A stretch of 64,000 nucleotides of DNA from JBBQXK01 sp038251625 (GTDB lineage Bacteria > Pseudomonadota > Alphaproteobacteria > Rhodobacterales > Rhodobacteraceae), in contig JBBSBE010000005.1 of NCBI GenBank assembly GCA_038251625.1, forward strand, positions 1 to 64,000, given 5' to 3'. Both the position numbers and the translations under genes were made by a program. This document shows, piece by piece, positions 16,288 through 24,399 of this stretch (the first letter of the stretch is position 1; every line of letters begins with the position of its first letter). The notes beneath the pieces are model-generated. The model ran no database searches and was not told the origin of the DNA. It saw nothing but the letters and a program-made list of their open reading frames with translations.

Positions 16288-17415
16288 ATGACGCCCGAGC
16301 GTTCCCGAGAGGCGGACGCGATCCTGCCGGAGGCTCTTGGCCACGATCCGTCAGTCGAGCCGTCAGCTTCTCTTCCGGCCGGGTCGGGCCCGCTTTACGC
16401 GGCGCTTGATCTCGGGACGAACAGTTGCCGCATGCTGATCGCCCGCCCGCGGGGCGCACAGTTTCATGTTGTGGACAGCTTTTCCAAGACGGTGCAGCTT
16501 GGCGTCGGGCTTGAGGCTTCGGGGCGGCTGTCCCGTGCATCCATGGCGCGTACTATTCAGGCGTTGCGCATCTGCCAGAAGAAGATCGACAAACACGGCG
16601 TCCGGCGCATGCGGCTGGTTGCCACCGAAGCTTGCCGCCGGGCCCGCAATGCCCGCGATTTCATCCGTCAGGTGCGGCGCGAGACGGGCCTTGCGCTTGA
16701 AATCATCCCGCCCGAGGAAGAGGCCCGGCTGGCCGTGATTTCCTGCGCGCCCCTTGTGTCGGACCCGACCGAGCAGTTGCTGGTCGTCGACATCGGTGGC
16801 GGCTCGACCGAGCTTGTCTGGATCGACCTGAGCGAGGTCGAACCCGCGCGCCGTTCGCGTGCGATAATGCGGCTGCATCAGGGTTTCGCCCCTGAAGTGG
16901 GTGGCGCGCGGGTGGTGGACTGGATATCGGTGCCGCTTGGTGTGGCGACGTTGAAAGACCAGTTCGGCGATGTGCAGGACGATGGCGCGCGGTTCGCGCT
17001 GATGAGCTGGTTCTTTGAAGAAAACCTTGCGAACTTTTCGCCCTACAATTCCCAACAGCCCCGCGCGGGGTTCCAGATCATCGGCACCTCCGGCACGATC
17101 ACCACGGTCGCGGCCTCTTTCCTTGGCCTTCGCCGCTATGACCGGGCCAAGGTGGACGGGTTGCACATGACATCGGACCAGATCGACGCGGTGATCCGCG
17201 ACTATCTGGCGCTGGGGCCGGAAGGGCGGCGAACCGACCCGCGCATCGGGCGGGACCGGCATTCGCTGATCATGTCCGGCGCGGCGATCTTGCAGGCGCT
17301 GATGCGGATCTGGCCGACCGACCGGCTGTCGGTGGCCGACCGGGGCCTGCGAGAGGGGTTGCTTTATGCGCAGATGAGCGCGGATGGCGTATTGGAAGAC
17401 GGGCCTTACATATGA
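16288..17415 (+). CDS. Exopolyphosphatase / guanosine pentaphosphate phosphatase family
   Basis: The 375-residue Ppx/GppA protein has the actin-like ATPase fold with phosphate loop 1 at DLGTNSCR (41-48) and phosphate loop 2 at DIGGGSTEL. It hydrolyses polyphosphate ends or pppGpp; the two activities cannot be separated here. The first 35 residues are disordered. The ATG at 16288 follows GGAGGGCG. It overlaps rlmE by ATGA at 17412, a pairing often seen in alphaproteobacteria. Confidence 0.92.
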   Translation: MTPERSREADAILPEALGHDPSVEPSASLPAGSGPLYAALDLGTNSCRMLIARPRGAQFHVVDSFSKTVQLGVGLEASGRLSRASMARTIQALRICQKKIDKHGVRRMRLVATEACRRARNARDFIRQVRRETGLALEIIPPEEEARLAVISCAPLVSDPTEQLLVVDIGGGSTELVWIDLSEVEPARRSRAIMRLHQGFAPEVGGARVVDWISVPLGVATLKDQFGDVQDDGARFALMSWFFEENLANFSPYNSQQPRAGFQIIGTSGTITTVAASFLGLRRYDRAKVDGLHMTSDQIDAVIRDYLALGPEGRRTDPRIGRDRHSLIMSGAAILQALMRIWPTDRLSVADRGLREGLLYAQMSADGVLEDGPYI

Positions 17416-18119
17416 CCGAAAATACATCGGGGCGCGGCAGCCGCGATCTGCGCGTGCGCGTGAAGACCGCCAAGGGGCGCAAGCTTTCGTCCACCCTGTG
17501 GCTCGAGCGGCAGTTGAACGACCCTTACGTGATCCGCGCCAAGCGCGAAGGGTTTCGCGGGCGGGCGGCCTACAAGATTCTGGAGCTGGACGACAAGTAC
17601 GGGTTCCTGAAGCCGGGGGTCCGGGTGGTCGATCTGGGATGCGCGCCGGGCGGCTGGTGCCAGATCGCGGTGGAACGTGTGAACGCGCTCGGCCAGAAGG
17701 CGGGCAAATCCGTGGGCACGGTGCTTGGCGTCGATCTTCAGGTTGTGGAGCCGATCGCGGGGGCGCAGATCCACCAGCTCGACTTTCTGTCCGATGAGGC
17801 GGATGCGCTGGTCAAGGGCTGGCTGGGCGGCCCGGCGGATGTGGTGATGTCAGACATGGCGGCCTCAGCCTCCGGCCACAAGGCGACGGACCATCTGCGC
17901 ATCATCGCGCTGTGCGAGGCGGCGGCGGAATTCGCCTTCGACGTGCTGGAAGAGGGCGGCACATTCGTGGCCAAGGTGCTGGCGGGCGGTGCCGAGAACG
18001 AGTTGCAGGCAACGCTGAAGCGGCGATTCAAGAAGGTGGCGAACGTCAAGCCACCGGCAAGCCGGGCCGACAGTTCAGAGAAGTTCGTGGTGGCGCAGGG
18101 ATTTCGCGGGCGGGAATGA
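17412..18119 (+). CDS. rlmE: 23S rRNA (uridine-2'-O)-methyltransferase
   Basis: The 235-residue product is RlmE (FtsJ/RrmJ), which methylates the A-loop uridine of 23S rRNA. The SAM site is DLGCAPGGW (74-82), and the K-D-K-E catalytic set is visible as K55, D148 (SDMA), K188 (FVAKVL) and E223 (SSEKF). The N-terminal 30 residues are basic and extended, as in alphaproteobacterial homologues. Translationally coupled to ppx/gppA. A bidirectional terminator follows. Confidence 0.95.
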   Translation: MTENTSGRGSRDLRVRVKTAKGRKLSSTLWLERQLNDPYVIRAKREGFRGRAAYKILELDDKYGFLKPGVRVVDLGCAPGGWCQIAVERVNALGQKAGKSVGTVLGVDLQVVEPIAGAQIHQLDFLSDEADALVKGWLGGPADVVMSDMAASASGHKATDHLRIIALCEAAAEFAFDVLEEGGTFVAKVLAGGAENELQATLKRRFKKVANVKPPASRADSSEKFVVAQGFRGRE

Positions 18120-18123
18120 AAAA

Positions 18124-18147
18124 GGGCGCCCGAAGGCGCCCGCTTTT
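18124..18147. terminator. Bidirectional terminator between rlmE and the DUF882 gene
   Basis: GGGCGCC (18124-18130) and GGCGCCC (18135-18141) pair around CGAA. On the plus strand GCTTTT follows; on the minus strand CTTTTT follows. It serves two convergent genes. Confidence 0.8.
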
Positions 18148-18177
18148 CATCTGTCGGTTGGCATCAGCCGCCCCAGT

Positions 18178-18747
18178 TCAGCCGCCCCAGTGGCGCACAG
18201 AGCCGCAATCCATATGCACGAAGTTCGACCGATAGTAACGCCCGACGCCGCCCGAGGCGCACGCCTCTGCCGCCTGTGCCATCTGGCTGACCGAGCGTGA
18301 TTTCAGACGCAGGTCCGCAGCCTGGCCCTGCATGTGAAGCGAGTTGCGCGCAACACCGCGCGATTTCGACCGCAGCATCGCGTTCGTCTGCGGCGACCGG
18401 TAGCCTGACAGCATCATGTAAGGTTCGCTGACATCCATCAGGCGGTGCGAAGCGGCCATGATATCCACCGTGCGGGCATCGATGGGCTTCAGCGTGTCGG
18501 TGCGCCAGTCGCGCATGAAGTAGCTGACTTCCTTGAGGGCTTCCTTGATGTACTCGCCCTCGATCCAGTAGATCGTGTCGAGGCTCTCGCCCGTTCGTCC
18601 CGAATACATCCGCACCCGGCGGATATCGCCGGCCCCGCGCAGCAACCCGAACGCGTTGGAGTAGGTGGGCGCTGCCACGGCGACCGTCGCCGCGAAAACC
18701 CCAAGCAGCCCACGCCGCGAGATCCCAGAAGACATTCTGTCCGTCAT
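18178..18747 (-). CDS. DUF882 / YcbK-family peptidase-like protein, Tat-exported
   Basis: The 189-residue protein begins with a twin-arginine signal (SRRGLLG near residue 10, then a hydrophobic stretch and AxA cut near residue 32). The body is the DUF882 (M15-like) domain: the SGYRSPQTN motif and the metal ligands in LHMQGQAADL and NFVHMD. It probably acts on peptidoglycan in the periplasm. It is divergent from an L,D-transpeptidase gene, the same pairing as ycbK with ycbB in enterobacteria, which supports a joint cell-wall role. Confidence 0.9.
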   Translation of the reverse strand: MTDRMSSGISRRGLLGVFAATVAVAAPTYSNAFGLLRGAGDIRRVRMYSGRTGESLDTIYWIEGEYIKEALKEVSYFMRDWRTDTLKPIDARTVDIMAASHRLMDVSEPYMMLSGYRSPQTNAMLRSKSRGVARNSLHMQGQAADLRLKSRSVSQMAQAAEACASGGVGRYYRSNFVHMDCGSVRHWGG

Positions 18748-19050
18748 GCTTTGCCTGTCCCGTCGCTATTCTGCAACCGCCTTTACCAGCGGCTTTTCTG
18801 CACTCATCCCCTAGCGCACCCCTTGTATGGCACAGGAGGAATCGCAACAGAAGCGCAGAAAAGCCTCGTGTGGGCATCTCAAGGCCTATCGGCAAAAATT
18901 TGCTGAAGGGATCGCATTTGACGGAAATTTGCCGTGGCCTTCGGCAGTGCTGCCGAAACAGGACATTTTCTTTTGCCGCATGCGCATTGTGAGTGGACAG
19001 GGCCGGATCAATCGAGAATCCTCGAAGGGCTGCTAAATCCCGGGGGTTAC
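18748..19050. promoter_or_regulatory. Intergenic region between DUF882 and L,D-transpeptidase genes
   Basis: This 303-base region holds the divergent starts of two cell-wall genes. It contains a hairpin TTCGGCA-GTGC-TGCCGAA at 18940-18957 without a T tract, two AAATTTGC octamers near 18896 and 18925, and a TTGACG at 18919-18924 with no good -10 at normal spacing. I see no gene. The hairpin could be an operator or part of the transpeptidase leader. Confidence 0.3.
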
Positions 19051-20694
19051 ATGTATCGTTCGCCGTCACGCCGCCGTCTGGCGGGTCTTCCGCTTCTGGT
19101 TCTTGCCCTGTGCCCCATGTCGCTGAGCGCCCAGACGGTATTTCCCGTCTCAACCCAGGCGTCCGCGACCGTTGCTCCGGGGAATGCGTTTCGCAGCGCG
19201 ATTGCCGAGGCGGCCGCTGATGACACGGCTGTCGCAGGGTTTTTCCGCGACCGGGGCTACGCGCCCTACTGGACGGACGCCGCCGCCGAGGGCCGCCGCG
19301 CGGCGCTGATGCAGGCGCTGGACGGGGCCGGGGGGCATGCACTGCCCGTCAACCGCTACGATCCTGCCGCGCTGGTCGCGGCTTTCCGCACCGCCCGGAC
19401 CGAGGGTGACCGCGGGCGGCTTGAAGTGATGATGAGCCGTGCGTTCCTTGACTATGCGCGCGACGTGCAGACAGGCGCGCTGGTACCCGGCAAGATCGAC
19501 GCAGGCATCAAGCGCGAGGTGCCGGTCCGCGACCGCCGCGCCAACCTTGATGCCTTCGCGGCGGCGCCGAGCCCCGCAGCGTTTCTGCGCGCCCTGCCGC
19601 CCGCAAGCCAGGAATACGCGCAACTCATGAAGGCCAAGGTGGCGCTGGAGATCGCGGTGGCGCATGGCGGCTGGGGTGCCACGGTGCCTTCCGGGGCTGC
19701 GCTGGATACCGGGGCGAACGGCCCTGCGGTGATGGCGTTGCGTGACCGGCTGGTGGCGATGGGGTACCTCGACCGCAGTGCTGTGGCGAGCTACGATCCC
19801 ACGATTGCACGCGCCGTGCGCCAGTTTCAGGCCGATCACGGGCTGGAAACCGATGGCGGCGCCGACCGCGCGACGATTGCCGAAATCAACGTGGGCCCGG
19901 AAGATCGCCTGCGTTCGGTCATGGTGGCAATGGAGCGGGAGCGTTGGCTGAACATCGACCTGGGTCGGCGGCACATCTGGGTGAACCTGACCGACTATAC
20001 CGCCAAGATCATCGACAACGGCAAGGTGACGTTCGAGACGCGCGCCGTGGTGGGCGATCTCGACAGCGCCAAGCACACCCCCGAATTTTCGCACGTCATG
20101 ACCTATATGGAGGTCAATCCCGACTGGACGGTGCCGACAGGCATCCTCAAGCGCGAGTACCTGCCGCGCCTGCAGGCCAACCCCAACGCGCTCGGGCATC
20201 TGCAACTGGTGGATCGGCGAGGGCGGGCCGTTTCGCGCGGTGCGATTGATTTTTCGGCCTATACGGCGGGCAACTTCCCCTTCTCGCTGCGCCAGCCGCC
20301 GGGCGACGGGAACGCGCTTGGCAAGGTCAAGTTCATGTTCCCGAACGCCTATGCCATCTACCTGCACGACACGCCGCACAAAGAGCTGTTCGTGCGCGAG
20401 GCGCGCGCATTCTCGAACGGGTGCATCCGGCTTGCCGATCCGTTCGACTTTGCCTACGAGCTTTTGTCGCGGCAGGAGGCCGATCCCAAGGCCGTGTTTG
20501 ACGCAGTGCTGAACCGCGGGCGGCAAGAGCGGATTTCGCTGGTCGAGCCTGTGCCGGTGCATCTGGAATACCGCACCGCCTTTGCAAACCCAAAGGGCCA
20601 CATGCAGTACCGCCGAGATATGTATGGCCGGGATGCGCTGATCTACAAGGCGCTGGTGCAGGCCGGGGTGGTGCTGGACGCAACGCCGGGCTAA
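19051..20694 (+). CDS. L,D-transpeptidase, YcbB/LdtD type
   Basis: The 547-residue exported protein has a signal peptide ending near LSA (residue 27), an N-terminal scaffold domain, a peptidoglycan-binding repeat (ANGPAVMALRDRLVAMGYL, near residue 220) and a C-terminal YkuD domain with the catalytic pair in LHDTPHK and SNGCIRL (nucleophile about C458). It makes 3-3 crosslinks in peptidoglycan. The start at 19051 is the first ATG before the signal sequence; the frame extends upstream without support. Divergent from the YcbK-like gene. Confidence 0.93.
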   Translation: MYRSPSRRRLAGLPLLVLALCPMSLSAQTVFPVSTQASATVAPGNAFRSAIAEAAADDTAVAGFFRDRGYAPYWTDAAAEGRRAALMQALDGAGGHALPVNRYDPAALVAAFRTARTEGDRGRLEVMMSRAFLDYARDVQTGALVPGKIDAGIKREVPVRDRRANLDAFAAAPSPAAFLRALPPASQEYAQLMKAKVALEIAVAHGGWGATVPSGAALDTGANGPAVMALRDRLVAMGYLDRSAVASYDPTIARAVRQFQADHGLETDGGADRATIAEINVGPEDRLRSVMVAMERERWLNIDLGRRHIWVNLTDYTAKIIDNGKVTFETRAVVGDLDSAKHTPEFSHVMTYMEVNPDWTVPTGILKREYLPRLQANPNALGHLQLVDRRGRAVSRGAIDFSAYTAGNFPFSLRQPPGDGNALGKVKFMFPNAYAIYLHDTPHKELFVREARAFSNGCIRLADPFDFAYELLSRQEADPKAVFDAVLNRGRQERISLVEPVPVHLEYRTAFANPKGHMQYRRDMYGRDALIYKALVQAGVVLDATPG

Positions 20695-20729
20695 ACCCGC
20701 CGCGCAGAGAGCAGCGCGGGAGGCAGGCC

Positions 20730-21812
20730 ATGGCCCATACGATTGCCGAGATTGCTGCGGCACTGGGGGCCGAGGCAGCGGGCGACGTATCGCTGCCGAT
20801 AGAGGGGGCCGCAGAGCCCGCCCTCGCGGGAGCCTCGCACCTCGCACTGGCGATGGACCAGAAATATGCCAAAGGTCTGGCCGAGGGGCAGGCGCGTGCC
20901 GCGCTGCTTTGGCCCGGGGCGGATTGGCAGGCGATGGGGCTTGCCGCGGCGATCTTCGTCGCCCGCCCCCGTTTGGCGATGGCGGGTGTAACGCGGCTGA
21001 TGGATGCAGGGCCGGATGTGGCACCGGGCGTCCATGCGATGGCTGTGATCGACCCCACAGCGCGGATCGGCGAGGGGGCGGCCATCGGCCCCTTTGTCAC
21101 CATCGGCGCGGGCGCCGAGATCGGGCCGGGCGCGAGGATCGCGCCGCATGCCACTGTCGCTGCGGGGGCACGGATCGGCGCGGACGCGCTGATCCATGCG
21201 GGCGCGCGCATCGGTGCGGGGGTGCGCATCGGCGACCGCTTCATTTGCCAGCCCGGCGCGGTGATCGGATCGGACGGCTTTTCCTTTGTCACGCCCGAGA
21301 AATCGGGAGTCGAGGAGATCCGGGAAACGCTTGGCGCCCGCGGAGAGACGCGCGCCCAAAGCTGGACGCGCATCCATTCGCTGGGGGCCGTGGTCATCGG
21401 CGATGATGTGGAAGTGGGTGCCAATTCCTGCATCGACCGTGGCACGATTCGCGACACGGTGATCGGCGACGGCACGAAGCTCGATAACCTTGTCCACATT
21501 GGCCACAACGTGCAGGTAGGGCGCGATTGTCTGCTGTGCGGGCAGGTGGGTATCGCAGGGTCTGCCCGGATCGGCGACCGGGTGGTGCTGGGCGGGCAAT
21601 GCGGGGTGAACGACAACATCTTTGTGGGCGACGACGTGATCGCAGGCGGGGCCACGAAAATCTTTACCAACGCGCCTGCAGGCCGGGTGCTTCTGGGCTA
21701 CCCGGCGGTGAAGATGGAGACGCATCTCGAGATGCAAAGGGCCCTGCGGCGCCTGCCACGCCTATGGGAACGGCTTAAGAAAGCGGTTCCAAACGACGGC
21801 GGGAACGACTAG
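20730..21812 (+). CDS. lpxD: UDP-3-O-acylglucosamine N-acyltransferase
   Basis: The 360-residue product is LpxD, the third enzyme of lipid A synthesis: an N-terminal uridine-binding domain, then a left-handed beta helix of hexapeptide repeats from about residue 105 (IGEGAAIGPFVTIGAGAEIG) and a C-terminal helix. The catalytic histidine is in IGHNVQ (about H259). A GGGAGG site precedes the ATG. Unusually it is not followed by fabZ-lpxA but by an ACP and a ketosynthase gene, within 30 bases. Confidence 0.95.
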   Translation: MAHTIAEIAAALGAEAAGDVSLPIEGAAEPALAGASHLALAMDQKYAKGLAEGQARAALLWPGADWQAMGLAAAIFVARPRLAMAGVTRLMDAGPDVAPGVHAMAVIDPTARIGEGAAIGPFVTIGAGAEIGPGARIAPHATVAAGARIGADALIHAGARIGAGVRIGDRFICQPGAVIGSDGFSFVTPEKSGVEEIRETLGARGETRAQSWTRIHSLGAVVIGDDVEVGANSCIDRGTIRDTVIGDGTKLDNLVHIGHNVQVGRDCLLCGQVGIAGSARIGDRVVLGGQCGVNDNIFVGDDVIAGGATKIFTNAPAGRVLLGYPAVKMETHLEMQRALRRLPRLWERLKKAVPNDGGND

Positions 21813-21841
21813 ATCAGCCGATGAACGAAGGAGGGGTCGCC

Positions 21842-22108
21842 ATGGCAGAGACGGTCCGGAACCGGGTGATCGCGATCATCGCTGAACAGGCGGTCTTGGA
21901 GATTGCCGATGTGAAGATGGATTCTACCCTCGAAAGCCTGGGGATCGACAGCCTTGGTCTTGTGGAATCGATCTTTGCCATCGAAGAGGCCTTCGATATC
22001 TCTGTCCCCTTCAATGCCAATGACCCGGCGCAAAGCGAGTTTGACATCTCGTCGGTCGCCTCGATCATCGCTGCCGTCGAAGGGCTGATCGCGCAGCAAA
22101 AGGAATGA
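21842..22108 (+). CDS. Acyl carrier protein (specialised)
   Basis: The 88-residue protein is an ACP with the phosphopantetheine serine in LGIDSLG (S37). It differs from a housekeeping AcpP: it is longer, less acidic, and has the insertion NANDPAQSEF before the last helix. The ATG at 21842 follows a strong AGGAGGGG. It is coupled to the downstream ketosynthase by ATGA at 22105. Its place after lpxD suggests it carries an acyl chain destined for lipid A or another envelope lipid. Confidence 0.88.
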   Translation: MAETVRNRVIAIIAEQAVLEIADVKMDSTLESLGIDSLGLVESIFAIEEAFDISVPFNANDPAQSEFDISSVASIIAAVEGLIAQQKE

Positions 22109-23313
22109 AGCGCGTCGCCATCACCGGGGCGGGGACGATCAACGCGCTGGCACTGGACGTGCCCGGCACCTATGCGGCCTTTCGTGAAGGGCGCTGCGGG
22201 ATCACGGAACTGGATATCCGCGACCGCGAGCGGCTGTCGATCGGGATTGGCGGGCAGGTCCACAACTGGGACCCCGAGGCTTACTTCAACCGCCAGCAGA
22301 TTGTTCTTTATGACAAATTCACGCAGTTCACCCTGCTTGCGGCGCGGCAGGCGGTGCAGCAATCGGGCCTCAGCTTTCTGGGGGACCTCGGCCTCGAATC
22401 GGGGGTGGTGCTGGGCACCGCCGGGGGCGGCGTGAACACGTGGGACGAGAATTACCGTGCCGTCTACGAGGAAAAGAAGAACCGCGTGCATCCCTTCGTG
22501 GTGCCGCGCCTGATGAACAACGCGGCAGCCAGCCATCTGAGCATGGAATGGGGCCTGCACGGGCCGACCTTCACCGTGGCCACGGCCTGTGCCAGTTCCA
22601 ACCATGCGATGGGGCTGGCGTTTCAGATGGTGCGGTCCGGGGCGGCCAAGGTGATGCTGACCGGCGGGTCCGAGGCGATGCTCTGTTTCGGCGGCATCAA
22701 GGCCTGGGAAGGCCTGCGCGTGATGTCGAAGGATGCCTGCCGTCCGTTCAGCGCCAACCGAAACGGGATGGTGCAGGGCGAGGGGGCGGGCGTGTTTGTC
22801 TTCGAGGATTACGATCATGCCGCCGCCCGGGGTGCCGATATCCTGGCCGAGGTGGTGGGGTTCGCGATGTCGTCGGATGCCTCTGATATCGTGATGCCTT
22901 CGGCACAAGGGGCGGAACGGGCGATCACGGGCGCCTTGCGCGATGCGCGGCTCAACCCCGAAGACGTGGGCTATATCAACGCCCACGGAACCGGGACCGC
23001 CGCGAACGACAAGACCGAGTGCCTTGCCGTGGCGCATGCCTTCGGACCGCATGCAGACAGGCTGATGCTGTCGTCAACGAAATCAATGCACGGGCATCTG
23101 ATCGGTGGAACCGGGGCGGTGGAGTTGCTGGCCTGCCTGATGGCGTTGCGCGAGGGCGTGATCGCGCCGACAATCGGCTATGAAGAGCCTGATCCCGAAT
23201 GCGCGCTGGATGTGGTGCCGAATGTGGCGCGCGAGGCGAAGGTGGATGTGGTTCTGTCGAACGCCTTCGCGTTCGGCGGCCTTAACGCCGTGATCGCGCT
23301 GCGCCGGGTCTGA
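22105..23313 (+). CDS. Beta-ketoacyl-ACP synthase II-like (FabF family)
   Basis: The 402-residue condensing enzyme has the FabF triad C162 (ATACASS), H294 (NAHGTGT) and H331 (SMHGHLIGG), with K326. It elongates acyl-ACP chains. It is translated with its own ACP and follows lpxD, which makes it a secondary, dedicated FabF rather than the housekeeping one. It could build an unusual chain for lipid A or a secondary lipid. The terminus has a GC hairpin at 23301-23321 shared with the convergent gene. Confidence 0.9.
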   Translation: MKRVAITGAGTINALALDVPGTYAAFREGRCGITELDIRDRERLSIGIGGQVHNWDPEAYFNRQQIVLYDKFTQFTLLAARQAVQQSGLSFLGDLGLESGVVLGTAGGGVNTWDENYRAVYEEKKNRVHPFVVPRLMNNAAASHLSMEWGLHGPTFTVATACASSNHAMGLAFQMVRSGAAKVMLTGGSEAMLCFGGIKAWEGLRVMSKDACRPFSANRNGMVQGEGAGVFVFEDYDHAAARGADILAEVVGFAMSSDASDIVMPSAQGAERAITGALRDARLNPEDVGYINAHGTGTAANDKTECLAVAHAFGPHADRLMLSSTKSMHGHLIGGTGAVELLACLMALREGVIAPTIGYEEPDPECALDVVPNVAREAKVDVVLSNAFAFGGLNAVIALRRV

Positions 23314-23321
23314 CCCCGGCG
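23301..23321. terminator. Possible shared hairpin between convergent genes
   Basis: GCGCCGGG and CCCGGCGC pair around the ketosynthase stop codon. The gap between the two convergent genes is only 21 bases and no T tract is present, so confidence is low. Confidence 0.3.
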
Positions 23322-23334
23322 CAGGCAAGCGGCA

Positions 23335-23982
23335 TCAGTTCTTGTTGGCCGCGTTCACCGCATCAAGCCCTGCGGTGAAGCCCTTCAGCGACAGATTGAC
23401 CGTCACCTTCTTGTCGGGGGCCACGACGGGGACGATCGTCACGGAAATCTTGTTGCCCTTCTTCATCGCATCCACATCCGCCTGCGCAAAGCCGACGCGC
23501 GCGATGCAGCCGATGGGCGCGCACCATGTAAAGGGGTACTTGCGCGCCGGTGCAGAATCGATCTGCAGCGTAAGCTCTTGCGTCAGAAGGGTTTCCAGCG
23601 GAACAACGGCGGTCGCGCCAGCGACGGCCTGCTGGCCGGCGGGCAGGCCGAAGATGTTGAATTCGGCCACGGGATTGCCCTGCTCGTCTTTCAAAAGCTG
23701 GTAAAGCTGGCACGGGTCGGCGCCATCGGCCGACCGCACGCAGCGCTGTTCCCAGTCGCCGAACGCGGCGACCACATAGGTGGTGCCGGGGCCATCCGGG
23801 GCGGCATCGGCCGGGGTGCCGAGGGGAAGCTCGTCCGTACCCACAACGGGCGCGTCGTTTCCGACCGGGGCCGTTTCGGTGGTGGCGGGCGGGGTGGCGG
23901 GGGCCGTTGCGTCCTGCGCGAATGTGCCGCTGGCGGCGACGAGCGCAAAAAGAGCGGCGAAGATCGGGATATGTCTCTGCAT
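23335..23982 (-). CDS. Invasion-associated locus B (IalB) family periplasmic protein
   Basis: The 215-residue protein has a signal peptide cut near TFA-QDA, a threonine/proline-rich linker of about 40 residues, and the IalB domain: FGDWEQRC, DPCQLYQLL, and the CAPIGCIARVGF cysteine pair. IalB proteins are widespread periplasmic proteins of alphaproteobacteria; the name comes from Bartonella and implies no pathogenicity here. Start at 23982 has GGAAGGA upstream. A candidate small RNA on the same strand ends about 125 bases before it. Confidence 0.88.
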   Translation of the reverse strand: MQRHIPIFAALFALVAASGTFAQDATAPATPPATTETAPVGNDAPVVGTDELPLGTPADAAPDGPGTTYVVAAFGDWEQRCVRSADGADPCQLYQLLKDEQGNPVAEFNIFGLPAGQQAVAGATAVVPLETLLTQELTLQIDSAPARKYPFTWCAPIGCIARVGFAQADVDAMKKGNKISVTIVPVVAPDKKVTVNLSLKGFTAGLDAVNAANKN

Positions 23983-24399
23983 GGGTCCTTCCGGAAGGCT
24001 GAGCACTTGCGGATTGCGGGTTAGCATGCAGCGCGGCGGAAGTCAGGCCCGAAAAAGCAACTTCCGGTGCGGCAGGCCGAAACCGGGGGAAAGAGAACCC
24101 CAGACATGCGAAAGGGCCGGAAAAACCGGCCCTTTGCTTTGCTATTTCTTGCTCCCTGTCGGACTGGCCGACTTTATGACTGCGCAGGCTAAGGACTTGG
24201 CGCCCCCTCGTCAACAGGGAAAGCAGTGTGTTTTCCACAGGCTGGAACGCAAAAGGGGCCGCGCCAGCAAAGTGCGGCGCGGCCAGTCGACAGGGAGGAA
24301 GTCACGCCGGGGCACAGCGATGCGCGCCCGGCAAGATGCACACTGGCACAGCGCGGTTAACAATGTATTTTCAGCCGGAACGGCAAGAGGGGCGCAGGG
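23983..24399. other. 417-base gene-free region between IalB and HerA-like genes
   Basis: No protein frame is supported. It holds a strong hairpin at 24111-24135 and a minus-strand promoter (see the ncRNA entry), and a second, GC-rich hairpin GGCCGCGCC / GGCGCGGCC at 24257-24265 and 24276-24284. Close to the downstream gene are GGTTAACAATG at 24353-24363 and the GCGCAGGG ribosome site of the HerA-like gene. Confidence 0.5.
24105..24179 (-). ncRNA. Candidate small RNA with own promoter and terminator
   Basis: On the minus strand a promoter -35 TTGACG (24209-24214), 17-base spacer and -10 TAGCCT (24186-24191) would start a transcript near 24179. About 45 bases later comes a 10-bp hairpin, AAAGGGCCGG / CCGGCCCTTT with a TTTTT loop (24111-24135). 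Between them lie a small stem GTCGG-CCAGT-CCGAC and an A-rich single strand with AGGGAG. No ATG frame exists in it. The result is a 70-75 nt RNA shaped like an Hfq-type sRNA. Alternatively it is an attenuated leader of the IalB gene downstream. Confidence 0.4.

Noticed and set aside
21842..23313. AcpXL very-long-chain fatty acid system of rhizobia
   Set aside because: The ACP sequence differs from AcpXL and the fabZXL, second fabF, dehydrogenase and lpxXL genes are missing; only a general analogy stands.
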